Shown here piece after piece: positions 45,870 through 53,577 of a stretch of 64,000 bases of DNA. The stretch is from contig JAHBVB010000001.1 in the NCBI GenBank assembly GCA_019637805.1, positions 819,875 to 883,874 on the forward strand. The letters are read 5' to 3'. This stretch comes from Anaerolineales bacterium (GTDB lineage Bacteria; Chloroflexota; Anaerolineae; Anaerolineales; UBA11579). The position numbers and the translations under genes are program-made. Positions within the stretch are counted from its first letter, which is position 1, and the number at the start of each line of letters is the position of its first letter. The notes below the pieces were generated by a model. The model ran no database searches and was not told where the DNA came from. It worked only from the letters and a program-made list of their open reading frames with translations.

Positions 45870-47101
45870 GCGCCAAGAAGCCGGAAGTTCTGGCGATCAT
45901 CCCCGCCCGCGGCGGCTCCAAGAGCATTCCGCGCAAAAATGCACTCCCCTTTCTGGGGCATCCCTTATTGGCTTATAGTGTCGCTGCCGGGGTGCAAGCC
46001 CAGAAAGTGACCCGCACCATCATTTCCACCGACGATGCCGAAATGGCGGAGCTGGCTCGCCAATACGGGGCCGAAGCACCGTTTTTACGCCCGGCCGAAT
46101 TCGCTCAGGACAGCACTCAAGATTTGCCAGTCTTCCAGCATGCTTTGGGGTGGCTGGCCGAGAACGAAGATTACCATCCCGAGATCGTGGTGCAGCTGCG
46201 CCCCACCTCTCCGGTGCGGCCGCACAGTCTGGTGGATGAAGCCGTGGAGATCTTGCTCAACCACCCCGCCGCCGATTCCGTGCGTGGCGTAGTACCTTCC
46301 GGCCAAAACCCTTACAAGATGTGGCGGATAAACGAAAGCGAAGCGATGCAGCCGCTGCTGACCGTGGATCACAACCTGGAACCCTACAATTCGCCCCGCC
46401 AGGTCTTGCCACCGACCTACTGGCAGACCGGACATGTGGACGCTATTCGGGCGGCGACGATTCTGCAGGGCAGTATGAGCGGAGCGTCGATCTGGCCGGT
46501 GCATATTGATCCCCGCTACACAGTGGATATTGATACCCACAACGATTGGAAGCGGGCTGAGTGGCTGGCCGCCTCAGGCGAACTGGACCTGGTCTGGCCC
46601 GGTGCCTCTCGCCGGCCGCTGCCCGCCGAGGTACGCTTGCTGGTGCTGGACTTCGACGGCGTGATGACTGACAACCGCGTGTGGGTGGACCAGGACGGTC
46701 GCGAACAGGTGGCCGCCAACCGCGGCGACGGGCTGGGCCTGCTGCAATTGCGCAAAGCTGGGGTGCAGACCCTGGTGATGTCGATGGAGACCAACCCGGT
46801 GGTGGCGCGCCGCTGTGAAAAGCTGGGCATTGAGTATTACCAGGGCATTGAAGATAAAGCTACTTTGTTAAAGAAGATATTGGCTGAAAAGCAGATCGCG
46901 GCCGAAAACACGGTTTATATTGGCAATGACACCAACGACCTGCCCTGCTTCCCTCTGGTCGGTTGCGCCGTGGCAGTGGGCGACTCTCATCCAGCCGTAT
47001 TGCGCCAGGCAGACAGAGTTTTGATTTACCCCGGCGGCCGGGGCGCAGTCCGCGAGCTTTGTGATTTAATTCTAGAGAACCTCCCCAAGGAGAACAAATG
47101 A
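45866..47101 (+). CDS. Fusion of CMP-acylneuraminate synthetase and KdsC-type HAD phosphatase
   Basis: A 411-residue two-domain enzyme. Residues 1-240 are a cytidylyltransferase: 'LAIIPARGGSKSIPRKN' binds CTP, and 'VVQLRPTSPVRPHSLVDEA' and 'VDIDTHNDWKRAEWL' are family motifs. Residues 255-400 are a HAD phosphatase of the KdsC kind: nucleophile motif LDFDGVMTDN with D262/D264, 'VMSMETNP' (loop II), K331 in 'GIEDKATLLKK' and 'GNDTNDLPC' (loop IV). The phosphatase would remove the 9-phosphate (or 8-phosphate) of a keto-sugar phosphate before CMP transfer. It overlaps the SDR (GTGA) and the NeuB gene (ATGA), so the synthase makes a phosphorylated keto acid and this enzyme finishes and activates it; that order is inference. 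Confidence 0.92.
   Translation: MSAKKPEVLAIIPARGGSKSIPRKNALPFLGHPLLAYSVAAGVQAQKVTRTIISTDDAEMAELARQYGAEAPFLRPAEFAQDSTQDLPVFQHALGWLAENEDYHPEIVVQLRPTSPVRPHSLVDEAVEILLNHPAADSVRGVVPSGQNPYKMWRINESEAMQPLLTVDHNLEPYNSPRQVLPPTYWQTGHVDAIRAATILQGSMSGASIWPVHIDPRYTVDIDTHNDWKRAEWLAASGELDLVWPGASRRPLPAEVRLLVLDFDGVMTDNRVWVDQDGREQVAANRGDGLGLLQLRKAGVQTLVMSMETNPVVARRCEKLGIEYYQGIEDKATLLKKILAEKQIAAENTVYIGNDTNDLPCFPLVGCAVAVGDSHPAVLRQADRVLIYPGGRGAVRELCDLILENLPKENK
47087..47092 (+). promoter_or_regulatory. Strong ribosome site for the second NeuB gene
   Basis: AAGGAG, five bases before the ATG at 47098, lies inside the end of the NeuA-KdsC fusion gene. Confidence 0.6.
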
Positions 47102-47970
47102 AGCGTGAAATTCAGCTCGGTAAGCGCATAGTCGGTGATGGTCACCCAGCCTATATCATCGGCGAGATTGGCATTAACCACAACGGCGATATTGACGTCG
47201 CTAAGCAGCTGATTGACCTGGCCAAGTGGGCTGGCGCCGACGCAGTCAAGTTCCAAAAGCGCACCCCAGAATTGGCCACGCCTCCCGACCAGCGCGACAA
47301 GATGCGCGAAACTCCTTGGGGCTACATTACCTATCTGGACTATCGCTACAAAGTGGAGTTTGACGAGACAGCTTATCGTGAGATTGATGCCCACTGCAAA
47401 CAAAAGGGCATGGACTGGTTTGTCTCGGTGTGGGATTTGGAATCGATCGACTTCATGGAGGCCTTTGACACACCGTGCTACAAAGTGCCCTCTGCGGCCA
47501 TGACCGACCACGAAATGCTGCGCAAGCTCAAGAAGACCGGCCGCCCGATCATCCTCTCGACCGGCATGTCCACCGATGAGCAGATCAAGGCCTCGGTGGA
47601 TGTGGTGGGTACCGATAACCTGGTGCTGACCCACACCACCAGCACCTACCCCTGCGAACCGGAAGAGCTCAACCTGCGCATGATCCAGACTTTATTAGAA
47701 CAATATCCCTGCCCGGTGGGCTATTCTGGCCATGAAGTTGGCTTGGTGACCTCCGCGGTGGCCGTGGCCATGGGTGCCTGTCTGGTCGAACGCCACATCA
47801 CCCTGGACCGGGCCATGTGGGGCACTGACCAGGCCGCCTCTGTGGAGCCGGGCGGCCTGCAGAAGCTGGTCAAATATATCCGTGTGACTGAGCAGTCTCT
47901 GGGAGACGGAAAGAAGCGCGTCTACGACAGCGAATTGCCTTCGCTGAAGAAGATGCGCCGCGTGCAGTAG
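47098..47970 (+). CDS. NeuB-type nonulosonate synthase lacking the SAF domain
   Basis: A 290-residue member of the NeuB family that ends after the TIM barrel; the C-terminal antifreeze-like SAF domain (about 60 residues in usual 340-360-residue members, such as the one at 31688) is missing. Barrel motifs are 'YIIGEIGINHNGD' and 'ADAVKFQKRTPEL', with 'LSTGMSTDEQI', 'LTHTTSTYPCEPEELNL', 'GYSGHEVGL' and 'LVERHITLDRAMWGTDQAASV'. The last motif resembles KDN/KDN-9-phosphate synthase-like proteins. With the phosphatase fusion upstream, a 9-phosphorylated keto sugar such as a KDN-type acid is a reasonable product. It overlaps the fusion gene by four bases. Confidence 0.88.
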   Translation: MKREIQLGKRIVGDGHPAYIIGEIGINHNGDIDVAKQLIDLAKWAGADAVKFQKRTPELATPPDQRDKMRETPWGYITYLDYRYKVEFDETAYREIDAHCKQKGMDWFVSVWDLESIDFMEAFDTPCYKVPSAAMTDHEMLRKLKKTGRPIILSTGMSTDEQIKASVDVVGTDNLVLTHTTSTYPCEPEELNLRMIQTLLEQYPCPVGYSGHEVGLVTSAVAVAMGACLVERHITLDRAMWGTDQAASVEPGGLQKLVKYIRVTEQSLGDGKKRVYDSELPSLKKMRRVQ

Positions 47971-47979
47971 CACGCGCTC

Positions 47980-47988
47980 GGAGGGGAG
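47980..47988 (+). promoter_or_regulatory. Ribosome site that supports a TTG start
   Basis: GGAGGGGAG lies five bases upstream of TTG 47994. No ATG or GTG with comparable support lies near, so TTG is the start of the following gene. Confidence 0.6.
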
Positions 47989-47993
47989 CACCT

Positions 47994-49574
47994 TTGCTGG
48001 CACGCATCTCCTCTAAGCTGCGCAATCTGCTAAGCACCTACCGCGCCCGGCGCATTGCCCGGGACGTGGCCACCAAGGCGGAGCCGCAAGGCCCCGCAGT
48101 GGTGTTTTTTAACTCCTCGGCGCGCATGGGCTTCATCAGTCAGAATGCGGCTTTCTCCATCTTGTCGGCCTGGGGACTGCGTTTGGCCGGGGTGCGCATT
48201 GTGCATTTCATTTGCAGCAGCGGCATGCGCCGCTGCGTGCTGGGCACCAATGCGCTGGACCCCAACGAAGAACCGGAATGCAACGAGTGCATAGCGTTGT
48301 CCCGCCACCTATACGCCGATGCCGAGACGCGCTGGTTTGGCTTTGAGGAGCGTGCTGAGATTGGCGCCGACATTCAAGGTATGGACCTGGCACAGTTGAC
48401 GGAGTATAGCTACCAGGACTGGCCGCTGGGCCAGCTGGTGTTGCCCAGCCTGCGCTGGGCATTGCGCCGCCACCACTTGGAAGATGACAAGCAGACGCGT
48501 ATCTTCTTCCGGCAGTACATCCTCTCGGCCTACAACGTCGCCCAGGAGTTTGAGCAGATGCTGGATGCGGTGCAGCCTAAGGCAGTCGTGCTCTTCAACG
48601 GCATCATGTTCCCGGAGGCTACTGCCGCCCTGGCCGCCCGGCGGCGCGGCCTGCGCACCATCACCCATGAAGTTGGCCTGCGACCCTTCACCGCTTTTTT
48701 CACTGAGGGCGAGGCTACCGCGTACCCTATGGATATTCCCCCCGATTTCCAGTTGGATGCTGCCCAAAACGCTCAGTTGGATGAATATTTAGGCAATCGT
48801 TTCCAGGGACGTTTTAGCATGGCGGGCGTGCAGTTTTGGCCGCAGATGCAAGAGTTGGGCGACGCTTTTCTAAGCAAGGCCGCCCAGTTTAAACACATCG
48901 TGCCCATATTCACCAACGTCATTTTTGATACCAGCCAGGTGCATGCCAATACCCGCTTTGCCCACATGTTTGCCTGGTTGGATGCCTTGCTGCCCATAAT
49001 CCGCCAGCATCAAGACACATTGTTTGTCATTCGCGCCCATCCGGATGAAATGCGCCCCAACAGCAACAAGAAGAGTCGCGAGAGCGTGGCTGAGTGGGTG
49101 CAGGCCAACCGCGTGGCTGAATTGCCCAATGTGATCTTTGTGGATGCCACTGAGTACCTCAGTTCCTATGCGCTCATTCAGCGCTCGCACTTTGTGATGG
49201 TCTACAACTCCTCCATCGGCTTGGAAGCTTCTATTCTGGGCAAGCCGGTGTTGAGTGCTGGGGCGGCGCGCTATACGCAGTACAAGACCGTTTTCTATCC
49301 CGCGTCTGCCGACGAATACCTGGGCCAAGTGAACCAGTTCCTGGCAGCTGAGAGCCTGACGCAGCCGGCTGAGATGGTCAGTGAAGCGCGCCGGGTGCTG
49401 TACTACCAGCTGTATCGCACGGCGCTGCCCTTTGGCGATTTTCTGTATCCGCACGCCACCAAGGGCTTGGTGCATTTCAAAGATTTCCCAACAGAGGCTT
49501 TACAGCCGGAAAATTCAGCAGCGGTGCAGGCCGTCTTCGACGGCGTGATAAACGACAAGCCTTTTCTGGTATAA
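47994..49574 (+). CDS. Capsule-type GT-B protein (KpsS-like style)
   Basis: A 526-residue soluble protein beginning at TTG. It shares the end-domain pattern of the proteins at 27275 and 36467: 'LFVIRAHPDEMRPNS', 'VIFVDATEYLSSYALIQRSHFVMVYNSSIGLEASILGKPVL'. The N-terminal part has 'GPAVVFFNSSARMGFISQNAAFS' and, unusually, a cysteine-rich run (about residues 60-100: ICSSGMRRC...ECNEC) that might bind a metal. Family members are capsule-related GT-B enzymes. It is the last gene of the NeuA-KdsC/NeuB module, so transferring the product nonulosonate to an acceptor is a fair hypothesis. It ends immediately before the ACP gene. Confidence 0.65.
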   Translation: MLARISSKLRNLLSTYRARRIARDVATKAEPQGPAVVFFNSSARMGFISQNAAFSILSAWGLRLAGVRIVHFICSSGMRRCVLGTNALDPNEEPECNECIALSRHLYADAETRWFGFEERAEIGADIQGMDLAQLTEYSYQDWPLGQLVLPSLRWALRRHHLEDDKQTRIFFRQYILSAYNVAQEFEQMLDAVQPKAVVLFNGIMFPEATAALAARRRGLRTITHEVGLRPFTAFFTEGEATAYPMDIPPDFQLDAAQNAQLDEYLGNRFQGRFSMAGVQFWPQMQELGDAFLSKAAQFKHIVPIFTNVIFDTSQVHANTRFAHMFAWLDALLPIIRQHQDTLFVIRAHPDEMRPNSNKKSRESVAEWVQANRVAELPNVIFVDATEYLSSYALIQRSHFVMVYNSSIGLEASILGKPVLSAGAARYTQYKTVFYPASADEYLGQVNQFLAAESLTQPAEMVSEARRVLYYQLYRTALPFGDFLYPHATKGLVHFKDFPTEALQPENSAAVQAVFDGVINDKPFLV

Positions 49575-49575
49575 G
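49570..49575 (+). promoter_or_regulatory. Possible -10-like box (TATAAG) before the ACP gene
   Basis: TATAAG includes the stop codon of the previous gene and ends seven bases before ATG 49583, the same spacing as at 5921 and 43151. One mismatch to consensus and no -35, so it is tentative. Confidence 0.25.
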
Positions 49576-49582
49576 ACTGCAA

Positions 49583-49843
49583 ATGAGCACTGATATGACA
49601 GACACCCCTTTGATGGATGAGTTGCTTGCGCTACTGGCCGAAACTTTCCGTGTGGATTTGACTGAGATCGACCCAGATGCTCAACTGGGGGAATTGCCCC
49701 AGTGGGATTCGATGGCACATATGGATTTGATGCTGGCTTTGGAAGTCCGCTATGGGGTGCAAATCACAGCAGAGACGATTGGTGGGCTGACCAGCCTGCC
49801 TTTGATCCTGGCGCATGTAGAAGAGTTGCAGAATGGCGGCTGA
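49583..49843 (+). CDS. Acyl carrier protein-like (phosphopantetheine carrier)
   Basis: An 86-residue acidic four-helix carrier protein. The modification serine is S43 in 'LPQWDSMAHMDLML', where the usual D-S-L is D-S-M, and 'DLTEIDPDAQLGEL' plus 'YGVQITAETIGGL' flank it as in ACPs. A second ATG (49595) is possible. It would be charged on the pantetheine thiol and serve as a donor of acyl or aminoacyl groups. The next gene, overlapping by 11 bases, is an amino acid:carrier-protein-ligase-like enzyme, so I expect the cargo to be an amino acid. No phosphopantetheinyl transferase is present in the window. Confidence 0.88.
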   Translation: MSTDMTDTPLMDELLALLAETFRVDLTEIDPDAQLGELPQWDSMAHMDLMLALEVRYGVQITAETIGGLTSLPLILAHVEELQNGG

Positions 49844-51023
49844 ACACCGCTTCGCGCCGCAGGTGACCATTCCAACGCACTTGGTGGGCCAAGTGCAGTC
49901 CAAGTTGGCTTATGTGGATGAGGCCATCCAAACTGCGGAGATCGCGCCTGACGGCGACAGCGTCCACCTGCAGCTGCGTAGCAGCTTGAGCGCTGAGGCA
50001 TTGACTGCGCTCGAGGCCAAGGTGCAGCAAGTGGTGGCGGATATGGCCAGCGGCGCCTTGCCCCCCAAAGTAGAGGTATTGGAAGACCACATGGCCCGCC
50101 CAGTGCCGTACGCCACCGACCCGATGCCTGAATTGTTGGCGCGCGGCGAGGTGAGCCGCGAGCACACTGGCATTTATTCGCTGGGGCCGCTGGTCACGCG
50201 CCTGATCGAAGTCTTTGAGCGCTATTTTGTGCTCCTGGCCGCCGAATTTGAGGCCGCTCCGCAGCGTTTTCCGACGTTAATCTCCGCGGAAAAGCTGGAT
50301 CGGGTTAAGTATTTCCGCGCCTTTCCTCACTCGTTGACCTTTGCTACGCACCTGCGTGAAGACCTGCATGTGATCAATGACTTTGCCGAGCACACGCATT
50401 ATGAAGAGACTGGTCTCAATGCGCCCCCAGAGGCTTTCTCCAAGATCCAGGCGCTGCTGTCCCCGGCGGTTTGCTACCATTACTACTTTGCCTTGGCAGA
50501 CAAACCGCTGCCCGGCGGCCAGCTGACTGCCACCGCTGTGGGGCACTGCTTCCGCTACGAGTCCAGTAACTTGAACACCCTGGAACGCTTGTGGGACTTC
50601 ACCATGCGCGAGATCATCTTTGTCGGCCCGGCCGACTTCGTGCTGGAGAACCGTGAGCGCGGCCGCCAGAAAGTTGCTGCTTACCTGGAACAGATCGGCC
50701 TGGCGTACCTGGTGGAAAGCGCCAACGACCCTTTCTTCGTCGGCGAGTTCCGCAAGCAGGCCGCCTTCCAAAACGCCTTTCAACTCAAATATGAAATCCG
50801 CGCCCGCCTGCCGTTCAAAGAAAGCTCGCTGGCGGTGGGTTCGTACAATTACCATCAAGATTTTTTCGGCCGCCACCTCAACATTACCCTGCCCGATGGC
50901 AAGCCTGCCCATACCGGCTGCGTGGCCTTTGGCCTCGAACGCTTGGCCTATGCCTTTTTGAGCCAATACGGACTGGAACCGGCAGCCTGGCCAGCGCCGG
51001 TGCGCGAGGCACTGCATGGCTGA
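49833..51023 (+). CDS. Class-II aaRS-like amino acid:[carrier protein] ligase
   Basis: A 396-residue homologue of seryl-tRNA-synthetase-like catalytic domains, without the tRNA-binding arm. Motif 2 is GHCFRYES (R241/E243), motif 3 is GCVAFGLERLAYAF (C363, R370), and 'ERLWDFTMREIIFVG' follows the usual seryl-like pattern. C214 (AVCYHYY) and C363, probably with a glutamate near 'REIIF', match the zinc ligands known from amino acid:[carrier protein] ligases of Bradyrhizobium, which load glycine or alanine onto a carrier protein rather than tRNA. About 80 extra N-terminal residues are of unknown role. It overlaps the ACP by 11 bases and is followed by GNAT and AAC(3)-like enzymes that could use the aminoacyl thioester. 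Confidence 0.87.
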   Translation: MAAEHRFAPQVTIPTHLVGQVQSKLAYVDEAIQTAEIAPDGDSVHLQLRSSLSAEALTALEAKVQQVVADMASGALPPKVEVLEDHMARPVPYATDPMPELLARGEVSREHTGIYSLGPLVTRLIEVFERYFVLLAAEFEAAPQRFPTLISAEKLDRVKYFRAFPHSLTFATHLREDLHVINDFAEHTHYEETGLNAPPEAFSKIQALLSPAVCYHYYFALADKPLPGGQLTATAVGHCFRYESSNLNTLERLWDFTMREIIFVGPADFVLENRERGRQKVAAYLEQIGLAYLVESANDPFFVGEFRKQAAFQNAFQLKYEIRARLPFKESSLAVGSYNYHQDFFGRHLNITLPDGKPAHTGCVAFGLERLAYAFLSQYGLEPAAWPAPVREALHG

Positions 51024-51486
51024 TTGGCCGGTGCGCTCCGCCGAAGAAGCCGATCTGCCTGCAACCGCGGCCGCCTGGCTGCGCCTGCAGCAGTTCCACC
51101 ACAGCCTGGGTTTGGCTTTTCCCCTGCCCGTCGACGCGGCCGAGAAATGGCTGGGCAGCTTTCAGCGCAGCCTGGGCCGCTTTAGCTTCTTATGGGTGGC
51201 CGGGCCAGTGGGGCAGCCTGGCGCCTTTTTGCTGGCGCGTGTGAAGCAAAGCGCCGCCTTTCTGGGTGCTGTGCAAGTGGGCGAGATCAGCGATTTGTAT
51301 GTAGACGAATCACTGCGCGGCTCTGGCTTGGGGGCGCAGTTGACCGATACGGCTTTGCAGAAATTCCGTGAACTTGGACTGCATTCTGTGGAAGTGCAGG
51401 TGCAGGCGGGCAACCAGGCTGGGTTGGACTTTTGGCACAAGCAGGGCTTTGCCACTGACCTGACCCTGGTGCGCAAGGTGTTGTAA
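51016..51486 (+). CDS. GNAT-family N-acyltransferase
   Basis: A 156-residue GNAT protein. The acyl-CoA/pantetheine-binding loop is 'ISDLYVDESLRGSGLGAQL' (R-x-x-G-x-G/A), with strand and helix order 'LHSVEVQVQAGNQAGLDFWHKQGF' at the C-terminus. It normally transfers an acyl group from CoA to an amine. Its start overlaps the ligase gene by eight bases, so it could accept the aminoacyl-ACP in place of CoA and pass the amino acid to an amino sugar; the loop that grips pantetheine would fit either. This substrate is inference, not seen. Confidence 0.85.
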   Translation: MADWPVRSAEEADLPATAAAWLRLQQFHHSLGLAFPLPVDAAEKWLGSFQRSLGRFSFLWVAGPVGQPGAFLLARVKQSAAFLGAVQVGEISDLYVDESLRGSGLGAQLTDTALQKFRELGLHSVEVQVQAGNQAGLDFWHKQGFATDLTLVRKVL

Positions 51487-51487
51487 C

Positions 51488-52258
51488 ATGCCGCTGCCGG
51501 AACTGACCGCGGACGCATTACGCCAGGCTTTACAGGCCGTGGGCATACAAGCGGGCGATGGCCTACTGGTGCACTCGGCTTTGCACCCGCTGGGACGCCC
51601 TCAGGGCGGGCTGGAGATGGTCCTGGCCACGCTGCTTGAGCTGATTGGCGAGGAAGGCACCCTGGCCGTACCGGTTTTCAATTTCGCCTTCGCCCGCGGC
51701 GAAGACTATGACCCTTACGCCACCCCCTCGCAGGGTATGGGCGCTTTCTCGGAATTTGTACGCACACAGCCCAAGGTGCTACGCACCACTCACCCCATGC
51801 AATCCGTGGCTTTGCTGGGGAAACACGCCAAGGCCCTGGCCGTGCCGGATACCTGCTCCGCTTTTGACCAGGGCTCGGCCTTTGAGCGCATACTCCAATT
51901 GGACTTCAAACTTTTGTTGCTAGGCGCCGATATTCAAGCTGCCTCCATGGTGCATTACAGCGAGCAGCGCGCCAATGTACCTTATCGCTATTGGAAAGAC
52001 TTTCATGCCCGCGTGCACCTGGGCGGGCAGTGGCTGCCCAAGAAGTATTTGATGTTCGTGCGAGATGAGCAGTACCAGCCGCAGCTGCGGCTGGCCCCGA
52101 TTCAAGAGAGATTGCAAGCTGCCGGGCAATGGCGCCAGGCTCCGTTGCACTTTGGGCAGGTGGCCGCCTGTCACCTGGCGGACTTTGTGACCGCCACGGA
52201 TGCGCTGCTGGCGGCCGATCCCTGGGCTTTGGTGGCCAACCGTCCGGAGTCTGCATGA
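51488..52258 (+). CDS. Aminoglycoside 3-N-acetyltransferase-family (AAC(3)/YokD) protein
   Basis: A 256-residue protein of the Antibiotic_NAT family: 'GDGLLVHSALHPLGRPQGGLEMVLATLLELIGEEGTLAVPVF' and 'TTHPMQSVALLGKHA', with the H-rich site typical of AAC(3). Chromosomal members in glycan clusters are thought to acetylate amino sugars rather than confer resistance. It starts one base after the GNAT gene and overlaps the next gene (ATGA). Two acyltransferases in a row next to an ACP suggest alternative acyl groups on one amino sugar. No evidence of antibiotic resistance. Confidence 0.88.
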   Translation: MPLPELTADALRQALQAVGIQAGDGLLVHSALHPLGRPQGGLEMVLATLLELIGEEGTLAVPVFNFAFARGEDYDPYATPSQGMGAFSEFVRTQPKVLRTTHPMQSVALLGKHAKALAVPDTCSAFDQGSAFERILQLDFKLLLLGADIQAASMVHYSEQRANVPYRYWKDFHARVHLGGQWLPKKYLMFVRDEQYQPQLRLAPIQERLQAAGQWRQAPLHFGQVAACHLADFVTATDALLAADPWALVANRPESA

Positions 52259-53577
52259 GCAGCATGCTGGAACTGATCAAGGAGTTATGGTGGCTGCCGC
52301 GCCATCTGGTGTCGGATGGCTACGATGCCGCCCTGGCGCGCCTGGCCGAAGAAGTGCCCATGACCATCCATGAAGTGCCCAGCGGAACCAAGATCTGGAC
52401 CTGGACCGTGCCGGAAAAATGGGGTTGTGACGAAGCTTATTTGGAAACCTTGGATGGCCGCCGCTTGATCGACCTGGCCGACAATCCTCTGCACGTGGTT
52501 TCGTACTCGCTGCCATTTGAGGGTGAGGTCAGCCGCGAGGAACTACTCAAGCACTTACATTGCCATCCCCATCTGCCAGACGCGATCCCCTTTGTCTTCA
52601 AGTATTACCAGCATGATTGGGGCCTGTGTGCGCCCAAGACCTTGATCGACAGCTTGGATGAGGAACGCTACCTGGTCAAGATCGCTGCTCGCTTTGAACC
52701 CGGCGCGCTCAAGATTGGTGAGGTCTTCGTCCCCGGCGAGGTCGAAGATTGCTTTGTGCTGGCTGCCCATCTGGATCATCCAGCACAGGTCAACGACGAC
52801 CTCAGCGGAGTGGTGGTGGGGTTGGACGTGATGCGCGCCTTGCTGGCTGGCCCCAAGCCACACTACAGCGTGCGCTTCCTGGTCTTTCCCGAAACCCAGG
52901 GGTCCATCGCTTACCTGAGTCAGCATGAGCATTTGCTCCCACAAATGCACGGCGGGCTGTTCCTGGAGATGCTGGGTAATGATGCGCCGCACACGTTGCA
53001 GCTCTCCCACCAGGGCCACAGCCCGGCCGACGGCGCCCTGGTGCTGGCGCTGCGCCAACGCGAGCCCGAGGCTTACGTGGGCGCTATACGTACGATTATT
53101 GACAATGACGAGCGCCAGTTCAATGCGCCTGGCGTGCGGGTGCCCATGCTCTCGCTCTCGCGGGTGGTCAACCCGCAGCTGCCCGGGTCGCGCTTCTATC
53201 CTTATCCGCAATATCACTCCCATCTGGACCGCCCAGAGATCGTCTCACAGCAAAGGTTGGAAGCTTCGCGTGATCTGGTGCTGGCATTGCTGGCCGCTTT
53301 TGACCAGACGCGCTATTTGATCAACCATTACAAGGGCGAGATCTTTGCTTCCGGCTTTGGCCTGTGGGTGGACTATCACCAGGACCCCGAGGGCCACCGG
53401 CGCCACTTCCGCATCATGGATCGCATTGACGGGACGCGCAGCGCCGCCGATATTGCGCTGGAGCTGGATTGCAGCCTGGAACAGGTGATGGACGTGGTGG
53501 ATCCGCTGGTTGAAAAAGGCCTGGTCTCGCTGAGCGATCGGCCGCAACCCAGCGATCCGCATCTGGGAGCTGTATGA
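52255..53577 (+). CDS. DUF4910/DUF2172 M28-like zinc aminopeptidase-domain protein with C-terminal wHTH
   Basis: A 440-residue cytoplasmic protein. The peptidase-like core (about 140-345) has metal-ligand candidates H172 and D174 in AHLDHP, D181/D182 in NDDLSG, E213 in VFPETQGS and H321/H323 in YHSHLD, the order of an M28-type di-zinc centre. The final 60 residues (385-430, 'GTRSAADIALELDCSLEQVMDVVDPLVEKGLVSL') look like a winged helix. Family proteins recur in O-antigen and capsule loci without a defined substrate. I start at ATG 52255, which overlaps the AAC(3) stop. A role in removing amino acids or amide groups from a decorated sugar would fit beside the aminoacyl-ACP genes, but that is a guess. 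Confidence 0.83.
   Translation: MSSMLELIKELWWLPRHLVSDGYDAALARLAEEVPMTIHEVPSGTKIWTWTVPEKWGCDEAYLETLDGRRLIDLADNPLHVVSYSLPFEGEVSREELLKHLHCHPHLPDAIPFVFKYYQHDWGLCAPKTLIDSLDEERYLVKIAARFEPGALKIGEVFVPGEVEDCFVLAAHLDHPAQVNDDLSGVVVGLDVMRALLAGPKPHYSVRFLVFPETQGSIAYLSQHEHLLPQMHGGLFLEMLGNDAPHTLQLSHQGHSPADGALVLALRQREPEAYVGAIRTIIDNDERQFNAPGVRVPMLSLSRVVNPQLPGSRFYPYPQYHSHLDRPEIVSQQRLEASRDLVLALLAAFDQTRYLINHYKGEIFASGFGLWVDYHQDPEGHRRHFRIMDRIDGTRSAADIALELDCSLEQVMDVVDPLVEKGLVSLSDRPQPSDPHLGAV

Noticed and set aside
49833-51023. A true aminoacyl-tRNA synthetase (extra SerRS)
   Set aside because: No tRNA-binding coiled-coil arm is seen, the cysteine ligands match carrier-protein ligases, and it overlaps an ACP gene.
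51488-52258. Antibiotic (aminoglycoside) resistance gene
   Set aside because: The AAC(3) fold is clear, but its position in an ACP-linked glycan block and an otherwise chromosomal context fits sugar acetylation better; nothing indicates a resistance role.
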